Shown one piece after another: positions 1 to 7,446 of a stretch of DNA of 20,513 nucleotides (positions are counted from its first letter, which is position 1; every line of letters begins with the position of its first letter). The notes under the pieces were generated by a model. The model searched no databases, was not told where the DNA came from, and worked only from the letters and a program-made list of their open reading frames with translations. Source of the stretch: DASPTT01 sp035623275. Its GTDB lineage: Bacteria; Actinomycetota; Acidimicrobiia; Acidimicrobiales; UBA8190. The stretch spans positions 1 to 20,513 of the forward strand of contig DASPTT010000047.1 in the NCBI GenBank assembly GCA_035623275.1. Direction: 5' to 3'. Both the position numbers and the translations under genes were made by a program.

Positions 1-458
1 TGCACGAACAGGAGCGCCTGACGGAACGAGGCCGGCGCCAGCAGCAGGGCGACGCCGCTGGCCAGGACCACCAGGGTCAGGACGACCACGAGCGGCCCGA
101 GGAGGCGCAGCAACAGGGGCGGCGGGCCCTTGCGGCGATAGGCGGGGTCCCCGAGGTAGTACCGGGCGAAGCGGTACGAGGTCGAGGCGATCTTCACGAT
201 CACCGGCGGGATCAGCAGCATCCCGATGAAGACGTGTGGCGTGAGCAGCTGGCGGACACCGAGGATCGTGAAACCTTCGAGGGCGAGCAGGACGAAGAGG
301 ACCACGGCGGCCGCTGCGGTGAGGCGGGCGTTCGCCTCCACGCCCCTATCGGCGTGTGCGGTCCGCCGCTCCCCGTCCCCGGGACCCGGGCAGGGGCGAC
401 CCTCGTGGTTGACAACGGTCATCCCGGCCACGATACGGGCCGTGCCTGAAGGGACCAT
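1..458 (-). CDS. Integral membrane protein, C-terminus cut by window edge
   Basis: The frame runs off the left edge, so the C-terminus is missing. The visible part has a polar N-terminus, then three hydrophobic segments (about residues 34-54, 62-80 and 108-128 counted from the ATG at 422). A His follows Leu-Thr-Pro at the start of segment 2, and a basic, Pro-rich loop (RYYLGDPAYRRKGPP) lies between segments 2 and 3. The overall look is that of small actinobacterial b-type-cytochrome-like membrane proteins, but I cannot name a family. The ATG at 458 has GGGGGAG 11 nt upstream. The in-frame ATG at 422 has no clear ribosome site but overlaps the stop of a short upstream frame as ATGA. Either start is possible. 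The coding sense is clear from the hydrophobic pattern; the function is unknown. Confidence 0.6.
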   Translation of the reverse strand, partial: MVPSGTARIVAGMTVVNHEGRPCPGPGDGERRTAHADRGVEANARLTAAAAVVLFVLLALEGFTILGVRQLLTPHVFIGMLLIPPVIVKIASTSYRFARYYLGDPAYRRKGPPPLLLRLLGPLVVVLTLVVLASGVALLLAPASFRQALLFV

Positions 459-541
459 GAAGCGGCGCGCTCCCCCGAGGCCGACCGTGTGTCCGTCCTG
501 AGCAGCAACGTCTGGTAGCGCAGGAACTTCACTACCCGCAT
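419..541 (-). CDS. Possible 40-aa leader ORF coupled to the membrane protein
   Basis: A 40-codon frame beginning ATG CGG GTA GTG has a strong Shine-Dalgarno sequence (AGGGGGAG, 6 nt spacer) just upstream. Its TGA overlaps the ATG at 422 of the membrane protein as ATGA. The peptide is basic and not recognisable. It may be a leader peptide that couples translation, or chance. No homology is claimed. Confidence 0.25.
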   Translation of the reverse strand: MRVVKFLRYQTLLLRTDTRSASGERAASWSLQARPVSWPG

Positions 542-611
542 CGCCTACTCCCCCTCGGGATGGACGGCCCCGGGAAGCGGCGGCCGACGCGGCCACACAG
601 CCGCATTCCGC

Positions 612-1811
612 TCAGGCCGCGTCGGTGACGGACTGGGTCGGTTTGGCTGCCGTCACCAACTCGCTCGCGGTGCGCCGCCAAAGGACCGTCGGACGTATCG
701 CGTCAGGGTCCACCCGGTCGCGGAAGCGGTTGACCGACCGGAGCAACGCGGCAATAGTCGAGCGCTCGAGGAGGTGGGGCGCGAGGCCGAGTTCCAGGAG
801 CTTCGTGTGCGCGGCCCGGTAGTAATGCTCCTCCTGCTCCACGCGTGGATCATCGACGTGTTCGATCGTCACACCGGTCGGATGGGCTTCGGCCACGAGC
901 GCCGCCAGATGCGCCACGGAGAACGATTCGGTGAACTGGTTGAACACACGGTACTCGCCGGGTTCGGGAGGGTTCGTGCAGGCCAACTCGATGCAGGCCA
1001 GGGTGTCGCGGATGTCGAGCATCCCCCGCGTCTGGCCACCCTTGCCGTAGACCGTCAGCGCATGGCCGGCCACGGCCTGGACGCAGAAGCGGTTGAGCAC
1101 CGTGCCGAAGACCGCGTCGTAGTCGAAGCGCGTGGCCAGCCCCGGGTCCGTCGACGTCTCGGGCGTCTCCTGCCCGTAGACGACCCCCTGGTTGAGGTCG
1201 GTCGAACGCAGTCCCCAGATCCGGCAGGCGAACATGATGTTGTGGCTGTCGTGCACCTTGGAGAGGTGGTAGAAGGAGCCGGGCTGCTTCGGGTAGGGCA
1301 GCACATCAGTGCGGCCCTTGTGGGTGATCTCGATGAAGCCCTCTTCGATGTCGATGTTGGGTGTGCCGTACTCGCCCATCGTCCCGAGCTTGACCAAGTG
1401 GATCGATGGGTCGTGCTCTGCGATGGCATACAACACGTTGAGCGTGCCGACAACGTTGTTGACCTGGGTATACACCGCGTGGTCGCGATCGATCATCGAG
1501 TACGGCGCGGAGCGTTGCTCGGCGAAGTGGACGATCGTGTCCGGTCGGAACCGCCGCACCACGGTGTTGAGGAACGGGGCATCGGTGAGATCGCCGACGA
1601 ACGCCTCGATCACGCGGCCCGACACCTCTCGCCAGCGCCGGACGCGGCCCTGCAGAGGGAGGATCGGCACGAGGCTGCCGACGCCCATCTCGCGGTCGTA
1701 TCCCCGTCGGGCCAGACTGTCCAAGACCGCGATGTGGTGTCCTTGGTTCGACAGATGGAGCGCCGTGGGCCATCCGAGGTAGCCGTCGCCTCCGAGCACC
1801 AAGATCCTCAT
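612..1811 (-). CDS. sqdB: UDP-sulfoquinovose synthase (SqdB/SQD1 family)
   Basis: Predicted to make UDP-sulfoquinovose from UDP-glucose and sulfite using bound NAD+; this is the head-group donor for sulfolipid SQDG, or for sulfosugar glycans in archaeal Agl3 relatives. The protein is an extended SDR: an N-terminal Rossmann motif GGDGYLG (about residues 7-13), the family signatures HFAEQRSAPYSMIDR and KLGTMGEYGTPNIDIEEG, and the catalytic pair Tyr and Lys in YHLSKVHDSHN. Later hallmarks are TDLNQGVVYG, FGTVLNRFCVQA, GKGGQTRG and the C-terminal VEQEEHYY. It is full length at 399 aa from the ATG at 1811, chosen because GGGGA lies 6-10 nt upstream and the Rossmann strand begins at once; ATGs at 1817 and 1823 are alternatives. 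No sulfoquinovosyltransferase partner is visible. It lies 107 bp downstream of the GH5 gene, with a weak DosR-like site in the gap. Confidence 0.93.
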   Translation of the reverse strand: MRILVLGGDGYLGWPTALHLSNQGHHIAVLDSLARRGYDREMGVGSLVPILPLQGRVRRWREVSGRVIEAFVGDLTDAPFLNTVVRRFRPDTIVHFAEQRSAPYSMIDRDHAVYTQVNNVVGTLNVLYAIAEHDPSIHLVKLGTMGEYGTPNIDIEEGFIEITHKGRTDVLPYPKQPGSFYHLSKVHDSHNIMFACRIWGLRSTDLNQGVVYGQETPETSTDPGLATRFDYDAVFGTVLNRFCVQAVAGHALTVYGKGGQTRGMLDIRDTLACIELACTNPPEPGEYRVFNQFTESFSVAHLAALVAEAHPTGVTIEHVDDPRVEQEEHYYRAAHTKLLELGLAPHLLERSTIAALLRSVNRFRDRVDPDAIRPTVLWRRTASELVTAAKPTQSVTDAA

Positions 1812-1868
1812 CGACATCCCCATGGTCGGTCTCACGACCATGCTCGTGACCGCGGCGGCGCACCGACA

Positions 1869-1883
1869 GGGACCAACGGCACC
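1869..1883 (-). promoter_or_regulatory. Weak DosR-like box upstream of sqdB
   Basis: The plus strand reads GGGACCAACGGCAC, matching the local element GGGAC-N4-G(T/G)CCC except for one base in the right arm. It lies 58 bp before the sqdB start. It is degenerate and taken seriously only because better copies occur elsewhere in the window. Confidence 0.25.
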
Positions 1884-1918
1884 TATCGAACCCACCAGGG
1901 CGATCTCGAAGGTCGTTC

Positions 1919-3712
1919 TCAGGCACTACTCAGCTGTTTCCCAGGAAGGACCTCCAGCGGCTGTGCCGCGCACCGCGCCGGTGTGACCTCGACGACCACC
2001 TGCGCCGCGCCCGCGCTGTTCCACACCAGCAGGTGCTGCGCGCCGGGCTCCGAGCCGATCGTGCCACCCGTGACCTCGGTGCAGAATCCGGCCGGGTAGC
2101 GGACCGCCGGCACGATCACCACCGTCGGAGCGCTGATCGACGAACGTGGGCGGTAGCGGAGCTCGTAGCCGAGCGACCCGGGATCGAACGACTCCGAGAC
2201 GGTCGCGCCGGCCACCGCCTCCGCGTAGGGCGTGGCCAGGGAGAGCGCTTGTGGGCCGGGGGCGCCCTCGGCCTGGACGAGCGCCTCGTGCGAACTGCCC
2301 GTGGGGTCGTCGTAGTAGCTCCACGACCAGTACGCCCAGCTCAGATCCATGGTCCGCGCCGTCGCGGTGATGGCGTCGAGCACCGCCGTCGAGTGGGTGG
2401 CCCCGAATTCGCTCATGATCCATGCCGGCCCCCCCGGCTGCTGCGGACTATCCAAGGCGGAGCGCTCGCGTTGACGGGCGAGCATCTGGCTGTCGACGCG
2501 CGAGGCACATTGCGGCGCGTTCGTCGGATCACCGGTGACAGGGCTCCGGTGGCCGCAGTAGGCGTGGAAGTTCAAGACGAGCCGGCCGAACGGCATCGGA
2601 CCGAGGAGGTCCGGAGCGCCGTGCTCGGTGTAGATGTCGGGCTCGACGAACACCAGATGGTTGGGATCGACCGCCTCGATCGTGGGAACGACCCCGAGTG
2701 CCGGCACCGTGGCGGGGCACCGCAGCCGCACGCCGCCGATGGTCCATCCGGGTTGGGCGCGCCCGGTGTAGAAGCACTCGAGAGCGGCGGCCACATCGGC
2801 CTCACCGCCCGTCCCGTGCGCGTCGGTGAGCGCCCGGGAGAACGGCTCGTTGTAGGGGTCGTAGCCGACGATCCACGGATTCGTGCGGAAGTCCGCGGCC
2901 ACCATGCCCCAGACGCGGTCGAATTCGCCTTGGAGGTTCCCGACGACGTCGTTGGCGAAGAAATGGTCGACCGCGACATTGAGGGCGGGGTTCGCGTAGT
3001 TGCGCGACCAGCGGCCGGGCAGGATCTTGATCGGGATCCCGTCGGTGCAGACCGCCCACCGAGGTGCCCCTTCGCCGGAGAAGGCCTGGCTGTAGACGTC
3101 CTGGTGCATGTCGAGGATGGTGTGGACGTGGTACCGGCCGAGGAGGTCGACGACCTGGGCCACCTGGGCCAGGTAGGCCTGCGCGGTCGGATACGACAGC
3201 ATCTGCGGATCGCCTGGGGTCCCACCGTGACAGATGACGGGGCTGTTCGGCCCTCCCGACCCGGGTTCGAGGCCCTGCCAGAGGATACCGAGGCGCACGA
3301 CGTCGAACCCGAGGCGTGCGACCTGCGCCGCGTCGGCGGCGGTGAAGCTCCAGGGCTGGCCCGGCGTGACCGTGAGCTCGTAGGGTGGGCGCTTGTAAAC
3401 GGCATTGACCCCGTGCAGGGTCACGACGCGCCCGTAGGCGTCGACCATGGCTGGGCCGCCCGGCGCGCCGATGGCAACCGGGTCCCACGCCGAGCCCGGC
3501 ACGCCCGTGTTCGCCGCGATGGCCGAGGGCGAGCTGAACTGCGTAACGCCGGCCTCCGGGTAGGCCGCGGTCGTCGCGGCATGCGAGGGTGCGGCGGGAA
3601 CCAAGGCGATGAGGGCGGCGGCGAACCCCGAGGCCAATGCCCGCACGATCGACCCTCGCCCCCGCCGGCGCCGGCGCCAGGCAACGCTTCGCACCATGCG
3701 CAGCGAAGTCAC
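1919..3712 (-). CDS. Secreted GH5 glycoside hydrolase, endoglycoceramidase-like
   Basis: A 597-aa exported hydrolase. A basic N-terminus and hydrophobic stretch (about 22-45) ending PSHA form a signal peptide. The (beta/alpha)8 domain starts with LHGVNAVYKRPPY, followed by GFDVVRLGILWQGLEPG and LDMHQDVYSQAFSGEGAPRWA, all typical of the endoglycoceramidase branch of GH5. The acid/base is Glu289 in YDPYNEP and the nucleophile is Glu435 in MSEFGATHS. A beta-rich C-terminal part (about 500-590) is probably an accessory domain. Family members cleave the glycan-ceramide bond of glycosphingolipids or related glycolipids; the real substrate here is unknown. The GTG start at 3712 overlaps the ApbE stop as GTGA, so it is probably translationally coupled. 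An ATG at 3697 is the alternative. Confidence 0.88.
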   Translation of the reverse strand: MTSLRMVRSVAWRRRRRGRGSIVRALASGFAAALIALVPAAPSHAATTAAYPEAGVTQFSSPSAIAANTGVPGSAWDPVAIGAPGGPAMVDAYGRVVTLHGVNAVYKRPPYELTVTPGQPWSFTAADAAQVARLGFDVVRLGILWQGLEPGSGGPNSPVICHGGTPGDPQMLSYPTAQAYLAQVAQVVDLLGRYHVHTILDMHQDVYSQAFSGEGAPRWAVCTDGIPIKILPGRWSRNYANPALNVAVDHFFANDVVGNLQGEFDRVWGMVAADFRTNPWIVGYDPYNEPFSRALTDAHGTGGEADVAAALECFYTGRAQPGWTIGGVRLRCPATVPALGVVPTIEAVDPNHLVFVEPDIYTEHGAPDLLGPMPFGRLVLNFHAYCGHRSPVTGDPTNAPQCASRVDSQMLARQRERSALDSPQQPGGPAWIMSEFGATHSTAVLDAITATARTMDLSWAYWSWSYYDDPTGSSHEALVQAEGAPGPQALSLATPYAEAVAGATVSESFDPGSLGYELRYRPRSSISAPTVVIVPAVRYPAGFCTEVTGGTIGSEPGAQHLLVWNSAGAAQVVVEVTPARCAAQPLEVLPGKQLSSA

Positions 3713-4605
3713 CCCGAGGGAATCGGCAGCGGGGGGCCGGCGCCGGAGCGATCCGCGCTCCAGATCTGCAGCGCGCGACCTGGTGTCGTGTTCTCACCGG
3801 CGTGACCGCCGGCGGGTTCCTGTATCGGCGCCTCACCGACGACCCTGGCCCGGCCGAGGTCGTCCACGACGACGGCCGTGTACCCGGCGGCCTCGGCCAC
3901 GAACTGGGCGCCGGCCGCACCGGCGGCGCACAGTCCCGTGGCGAGCGCGTCGGCGAGGTCCAGCTCGGGACCCATGACGGTCGCCGACCGCCATCGGGTT
4001 CGAGGAAGCCCGCGGAACGGGTCGATGATGTGCGGGCCCCGCTCGTAGGTCCCCGAGGTGGCGACCGCGCCCGGCGATGCCACGACACACAGCAGCCGGG
4101 ACCGGTCGCCGGGGTCCGTGACGCCGATGCGCCAGGGCTCGCCTGGGGCCGGGGACCCCGCCGTGGCCACGTCACCACCTGCGTTCACCATGGCGCCGGC
4201 CACGCCGGCGGCGACGAGCACCTCGAGGGCGCGTCGAGCGGCCCAGCCCTTCACCAGACCCGTCGGGTCGAGGCCACCGGGCATCGCCCACGGATCGAAC
4301 CAGCCGGCGCTGCGATGCCGGGCCAGGGCGCAGCGCGCGAGCACCTCCGCCACCTCCGGCGGCGCGTCGGCCTGCGCCAGCTCGCCCCGCCGGAGCCGGC
4401 TCATCGGGCTGTCGGGCTTCCACAGGCTGAAGACGGCGTCGGCCCGGGCGAGGGCGACACACGCCCGGCGCAGGGCGAGGCGGGCATCGGACAGCGGGAC
4501 CGGGCCGGGCCGCACGTCGAAGGAGACGACCGTGCCCATGACCCGTTCGTCGTGGCAGAGCACCGGCTCCCGGTCCGGTGCCCCCGGATGGCCCGGCTGG
4601 CTCAT
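3709..4605 (-). CDS. apbE: FAD:protein FMN transferase (ApbE)
   Basis: Attaches FMN from FAD covalently to a Thr/Ser in the SGAT-type motif of FMN-binding domain proteins. The 298-aa protein has the family landmarks in order: MGTVVSFDV at the domain start, LDPTGLVKGWAA (Lys in the nucleotide site), MVNAGGDVATAG with the conserved metal-site Asp, then SGTYERGPHIIDP. No signal peptide or lipobox is apparent, although the modification is expected outside the cytosol. The ATG at 4605 overlaps the stop of the FMN-binding protein gene as ATGA, and its own stop overlaps the GH5 start as GTGA. Its likely substrate is therefore the adjacent FMN-binding protein. Confidence 0.92.
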   Translation of the reverse strand: MSQPGHPGAPDREPVLCHDERVMGTVVSFDVRPGPVPLSDARLALRRACVALARADAVFSLWKPDSPMSRLRRGELAQADAPPEVAEVLARCALARHRSAGWFDPWAMPGGLDPTGLVKGWAARRALEVLVAAGVAGAMVNAGGDVATAGSPAPGEPWRIGVTDPGDRSRLLCVVASPGAVATSGTYERGPHIIDPFRGLPRTRWRSATVMGPELDLADALATGLCAAGAAGAQFVAEAAGYTAVVVDDLGRARVVGEAPIQEPAGGHAGENTTPGRALQIWSADRSGAGPPLPIPSG

Positions 4606-5150
4606 CCGTTGAACCCGAGGGAGCTGAGCGCGCTCTGCAGGGAGGTGACGAACGCCTGGCTGGTATAGGTGGCGCCCGAGACCCCCTGGATGTTGGCGCT
4701 CTGTGCCGAGAGCGTCTGGGAGCGCAGCATCGGCAGGGCGGCGTCGTCGATCTGCTGGGAACGCGGGTCGCGGCTCTGCACCTGCGTCGAGACATTGGTG
4801 ATGCGCCCGCCCGACACCGTGGCCGTGACCTGGAGCACCCCGAAGGGGTATTGCGTCACGCTGCCACTGGCCGTGCCGCTTGCCGCCGTGGACCGCGGAG
4901 ACGTCGTGGTCGGAGCGTTGGTCGTCGGCGGCACGGTCCCGGTCGGCGACGACGGCGTTGTCGCCGCGGGGGCCGGTCCCGCAGCCGGCGGGGCACCGGA
5001 CGCGGTCGCACCGGCGTTGGTCGACGTGCCACCGACGGCACGCGTGCCGGGCGCGTTGAAGGTGGCCGTGCTGGACGTGGCATGGGGATGAAAGGCGATG
5101 ATCCCGGCGACCCCTGCCACGGTGGCGCCGATGACGAACGGTGCCCGCAT
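4602..5150 (-). CDS. Exported FMN-binding domain protein, ApbE substrate
   Basis: A 182-aa protein with an N-terminal membrane segment (about residues 4-20), a long Ala/Thr/Pro/Ser-rich low-complexity linker (about 25-100), and a C-terminal FMN-binding domain of the RnfG/NqrC type. The domain carries SGATYTS about 26 residues from the end; the Thr after SGA is the predicted flavin attachment site. The linker looks like a spacer that holds the domain away from the membrane. The ATG at 5150 has AGAGGA 5 nt upstream. The gene starts 10 bp after the stop of the ferric-reductase-like gene and overlaps apbE by 4 nt, which fits a flavinylated electron carrier receiving electrons from the neighbouring oxidoreductase. 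Confidence 0.9.
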   Translation of the reverse strand: MRAPFVIGATVAGVAGIIAFHPHATSSTATFNAPGTRAVGGTSTNAGATASGAPPAAGPAPAATTPSSPTGTVPPTTNAPTTTSPRSTAASGTASGSVTQYPFGVLQVTATVSGGRITNVSTQVQSRDPRSQQIDDAALPMLRSQTLSAQSANIQGVSGATYTSQAFVTSLQSALSSLGFNG

Positions 5151-5160
5151 CAGTCCTCTC

Positions 5161-6540
5161 TCACGTGGCGAATGCCTCGGTGTGGATGTGATCCCGCTCG
5201 ACCCCGAGGGCACGAGCCGCCTTGACCACCTGGCGGGTGAAGCCATGGGGTCCGCAGATGTAGACGTCGCGGCGATGGAGGTCCGGGACCAGGCGCCTGA
5301 GCGCCATCGCGTCGAGCCGCACCGCGGATCGTGGCCCCACCAGGGCTCGGAAGTGCCCGCCACGTGAATCGAGGAGCGTCTGCATCTCCTGCGCGAAGAC
5401 GACCTCATGGCGATTCGACGCTCGCAGCAGCGCCACGACGTCGACACCGTCGGGGAGATCCTCGACCAGCGCCCGCAGCGGCGTGACCCCGACACCGGCA
5501 CCGAGCAGCGCGACCCGGTCGGACGAACGGGCCTGCTTCGTGAAGGTGCCGTAGGGACCCTCGATGGCGACGAACGTCCCCGGGCGGATGCGAGAGAGCT
5601 GTGCGCTGTGATCGCCGAGCGCCTTCACCGTGATCCGGAGGTACGGCGGGCGCGGCATGGCGGACAGCGAGTAGGGGTGGGCCTGCCACCACAGGCCCCG
5701 GCGCAGGAAGCGCCACTGGAGGAACTGGCCACCTTCGACCGGAAGGCGCTCGACGTGGCGGCCTTCCACGACCACGGAGATGACCCCCGGCCCCTCCTGG
5801 TAGACACGGACGACCCGCAGGCGGTGGTACAGGCTGCGCCAGGCCGGCACGAGGACCCGATAGGCGACCACGAGCCCGAGCGTGGCGACCCACAGGGCGG
5901 TCCACCACCACCGGGCGAGTGGGTGCCCGACGAAGGCGGCGCCGGTCGTCACCTGATGGGCGAACGACAGGGCCAGGCCCAGGTAGAAGTAGAGGTGCAC
6001 CGCCCACCACGTCTCGTACTCCAGCCGGTGACGGGCAACGCGCCAGGAGGTGACGGCCGCCAGGACGAGGAGTGTGAAGCCCGCGAACGCGGCGAGCATG
6101 TTGGGCACCCCGGTGACGAGCACCCACAGCTCGCGCAAGGCGCCCGTCTTGGCGGCGGCCGCATAGCCGAGGGTGGTCGTGACCACGTGCGCGACGATCA
6201 GCGACAGGGGCCAGGGAGCCAGCCGTCGGTGCCAGCGCACCAGGCGGTCCTGTCCGATGGCCCGCTCGAGGGGGGCGAAGCGCGAGACCAGCACCACCAT
6301 GACCAGGAGCAGATAGGTGCCGACCAGCGCGCTCACCCGGCCGATGGCGTCAAGCACGCCCCCGGGCAGGGCCAACGTGGTCCGGGTGACCTCCGACAGG
6401 GCCAGGGCGACGCTCAGGCCGAAGCCAACGCCCAGGACGAGGAGAATGCGGTCGGCGACGACTCTGCGGTTCCGGCGAACCCGGGTCGCCGCGTTGGCCG
6501 ACTGGCTCCTGGGCGCGGCGACGACCGGCATGTCTGCCAT
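5161..6540 (-). CDS. Ferric reductase-like transmembrane oxidoreductase
   Basis: A 459-aa membrane flavocytochrome. The N-terminal half has about six hydrophobic segments with two His pairs, HRRLAPWPLSLIVAH (H-X13-H) and HLYFYLGLALSFAH (H-X12-H), the bis-haem arrangement of ferric reductases and NADPH oxidases. The C-terminal half is a ferredoxin-NADP reductase module: FAD site HPYSLSAM, nucleotide-binding GAGVGVTP, and CGPHGF near the end. It probably moves electrons from cytosolic NAD(P)H through FAD and two haems to the outer face, where the flavinylated protein encoded next would accept them. The start at 6540 has no strong ribosome site; an in-frame ATG at 6531 is possible. It lies 99 bp downstream of the lipoprotein gene. 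Confidence 0.92.
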   Translation of the reverse strand: MADMPVVAAPRSQSANAATRVRRNRRVVADRILLVLGVGFGLSVALALSEVTRTTLALPGGVLDAIGRVSALVGTYLLLVMVVLVSRFAPLERAIGQDRLVRWHRRLAPWPLSLIVAHVVTTTLGYAAAAKTGALRELWVLVTGVPNMLAAFAGFTLLVLAAVTSWRVARHRLEYETWWAVHLYFYLGLALSFAHQVTTGAAFVGHPLARWWWTALWVATLGLVVAYRVLVPAWRSLYHRLRVVRVYQEGPGVISVVVEGRHVERLPVEGGQFLQWRFLRRGLWWQAHPYSLSAMPRPPYLRITVKALGDHSAQLSRIRPGTFVAIEGPYGTFTKQARSSDRVALLGAGVGVTPLRALVEDLPDGVDVVALLRASNRHEVVFAQEMQTLLDSRGGHFRALVGPRSAVRLDAMALRRLVPDLHRRDVYICGPHGFTRQVVKAARALGVERDHIHTEAFAT

Positions 6541-6639
6541 GGTCGGCCCGGCACCTTTGAGCCAGCTGTGAGCCGGCTGGTCGTGAGCTTGCAGAGCGCC
6601 CGCGACCCATCGTCTCTTCCGTTGCCTGTCAGTGTCCGC

Positions 6640-7314
6640 TCACGAAAGGTCCACGCTGCCCGAGGTCATGGTGACCGAAGAGAGGCCCCCCGGCCCTTGG
6701 CAGGTGGCCCGCAGCTCGGATTCCGGGAAGCTGGTGTACGCGGACGCGGTCGAATGGGCACCGTTGTCGGCGCCGGCAAACGATCCGGTGACCGTGGCCG
6801 TCCCGCCCGGGCCCGGCACGGCGAAGCCGAGGTCTCCGGCGCTGTTGGGGCCGGTCGCCGACCCGGAGAACGACACCGTGGTCGGCGCGATGGAGCTCGG
6901 CGTCCACGTGATGACCGTCCCCTTCCCCGGTCCCCTGCCCAGCACGCTCGCGCAGCCGTTGGTCGGCACCTCCACCGTGGTCACGGCCGTGCCCGAGACC
7001 ACCTGGGCCACGTCCGATCCGGTCGTGGTGCATCCGGTCGCGGTGAGCGAGAACCGGTAGGTCTCCGGGCTGGTGCCGCCCTTCGCCAGGGGAGGCGAAA
7101 AGGTGACGGTTCCGGTGAGGTTCGTGCACGAAACACCGCCGGTGGCCACGATGGGAGCGGCGCTCGTGCTCGGGCTCGTCGTGGGGCTCGTCGTGGGGCT
7201 CGTCGTGGACGGCGACGAACTGGACGAACACGCCGACATCCCGCATGCCGCCGCCAGTGCGATCGCCAACCCGACCATCGCCCGCACGCGTCCGGAACTT
7301 CGGTGAGAACTCAT
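6640..7314 (-). CDS. Secreted lipoprotein of unknown function
   Basis: A 224-aa protein with a lipoprotein signal: a basic N-terminus, the hydrophobic stretch MVGLAIALAAACG, and a lipobox-like MSAC with the lipidated Cys at about residue 29. A Ser/Thr/Pro spacer follows, including a TSPT repeat. The remainder is small-residue rich and beta-like with several Cys residues (SCTNLTG, ATGCTTT, TNGCAS, RATCQG) that could form disulfides. I do not recognise a family. It reads in the same direction as the ferric-reductase/FMN/ApbE genes and may be their first gene, with a DosR-like site 37 bp upstream of its start. Confidence 0.75.
   Translation of the reverse strand: MSSHRSSGRVRAMVGLAIALAAACGMSACSSSSSPSTTSPTTSPTTSPSTSAAPIVATGGVSCTNLTGTVTFSPPLAKGGTSPETYRFSLTATGCTTTGSDVAQVVSGTAVTTVEVPTNGCASVLGRGPGKGTVITWTPSSIAPTTVSFSGSATGPNSAGDLGFAVPGPGGTATVTGSFAGADNGAHSTASAYTSFPESELRATCQGPGGLSSVTMTSGSVDLS
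7172..7207 (-). repeat. Three 12-bp tandem repeats in the lipoprotein gene
   Basis: Three exact copies of gggctcgtcgtg on the plus strand encode the TSPT spacer repeats just after the lipobox. The repeat number could vary between strains by slippage without changing frame. Confidence 0.9.
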
Positions 7315-7350
7315 GGATGAAGTGTGAGACGCGGCGAGAGCGGCGAACTA

Positions 7351-7364
7351 GGGAGAAAGGTCCC
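7351..7364. promoter_or_regulatory. DosR-like box between lipoprotein and methyltransferase genes
   Basis: The site reads GGGAGAAAGGTCCC and matches GGGAC-N4-GTCCC at 9 of 10 arm positions. It lies 37 bp upstream of the lipoprotein start (-) and 83 bp upstream of the methyltransferase start (+), so it could serve either gene. Confidence 0.4.
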
Positions 7365-7446
7365 AGGGGGTCCCCGCGGTGATCTCGGATAGCGTTCGGT
7401 GGGCCACATCTGCCACGCGGGTCTGGAGTCGTGGAGGGGGGATCAC

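Noticed and set aside
557..571. GGGATGGACGGCCCC as a further DosR-like site
   Set aside because: Mismatches in the core left arm and sits too close to a ribosome site; within chance for this composition.
774..2099. Long open frame on the plus strand opposite sqdB
   Set aside because: It mirrors the sqdB coding strand; the product is Arg/His/Val-rich with no domain. It reflects high third-position GC.
2033..3805. Long plus-strand frame opposite the GH5 gene
   Set aside because: Antisense of a clear GH5 gene with low-complexity, charge-rich translation.
6562..6580. CCAGC/GCTGG hairpin between lipoprotein and oxidoreductase genes
   Set aside because: Only 5 bp of pairing and no T-run; not a credible terminator.
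5407..7320. 637-codon plus-strand frame opposite the oxidoreductase and lipoprotein genes
   Set aside because: Spans two well-supported genes and their gap on the other strand; no recognisable motif.
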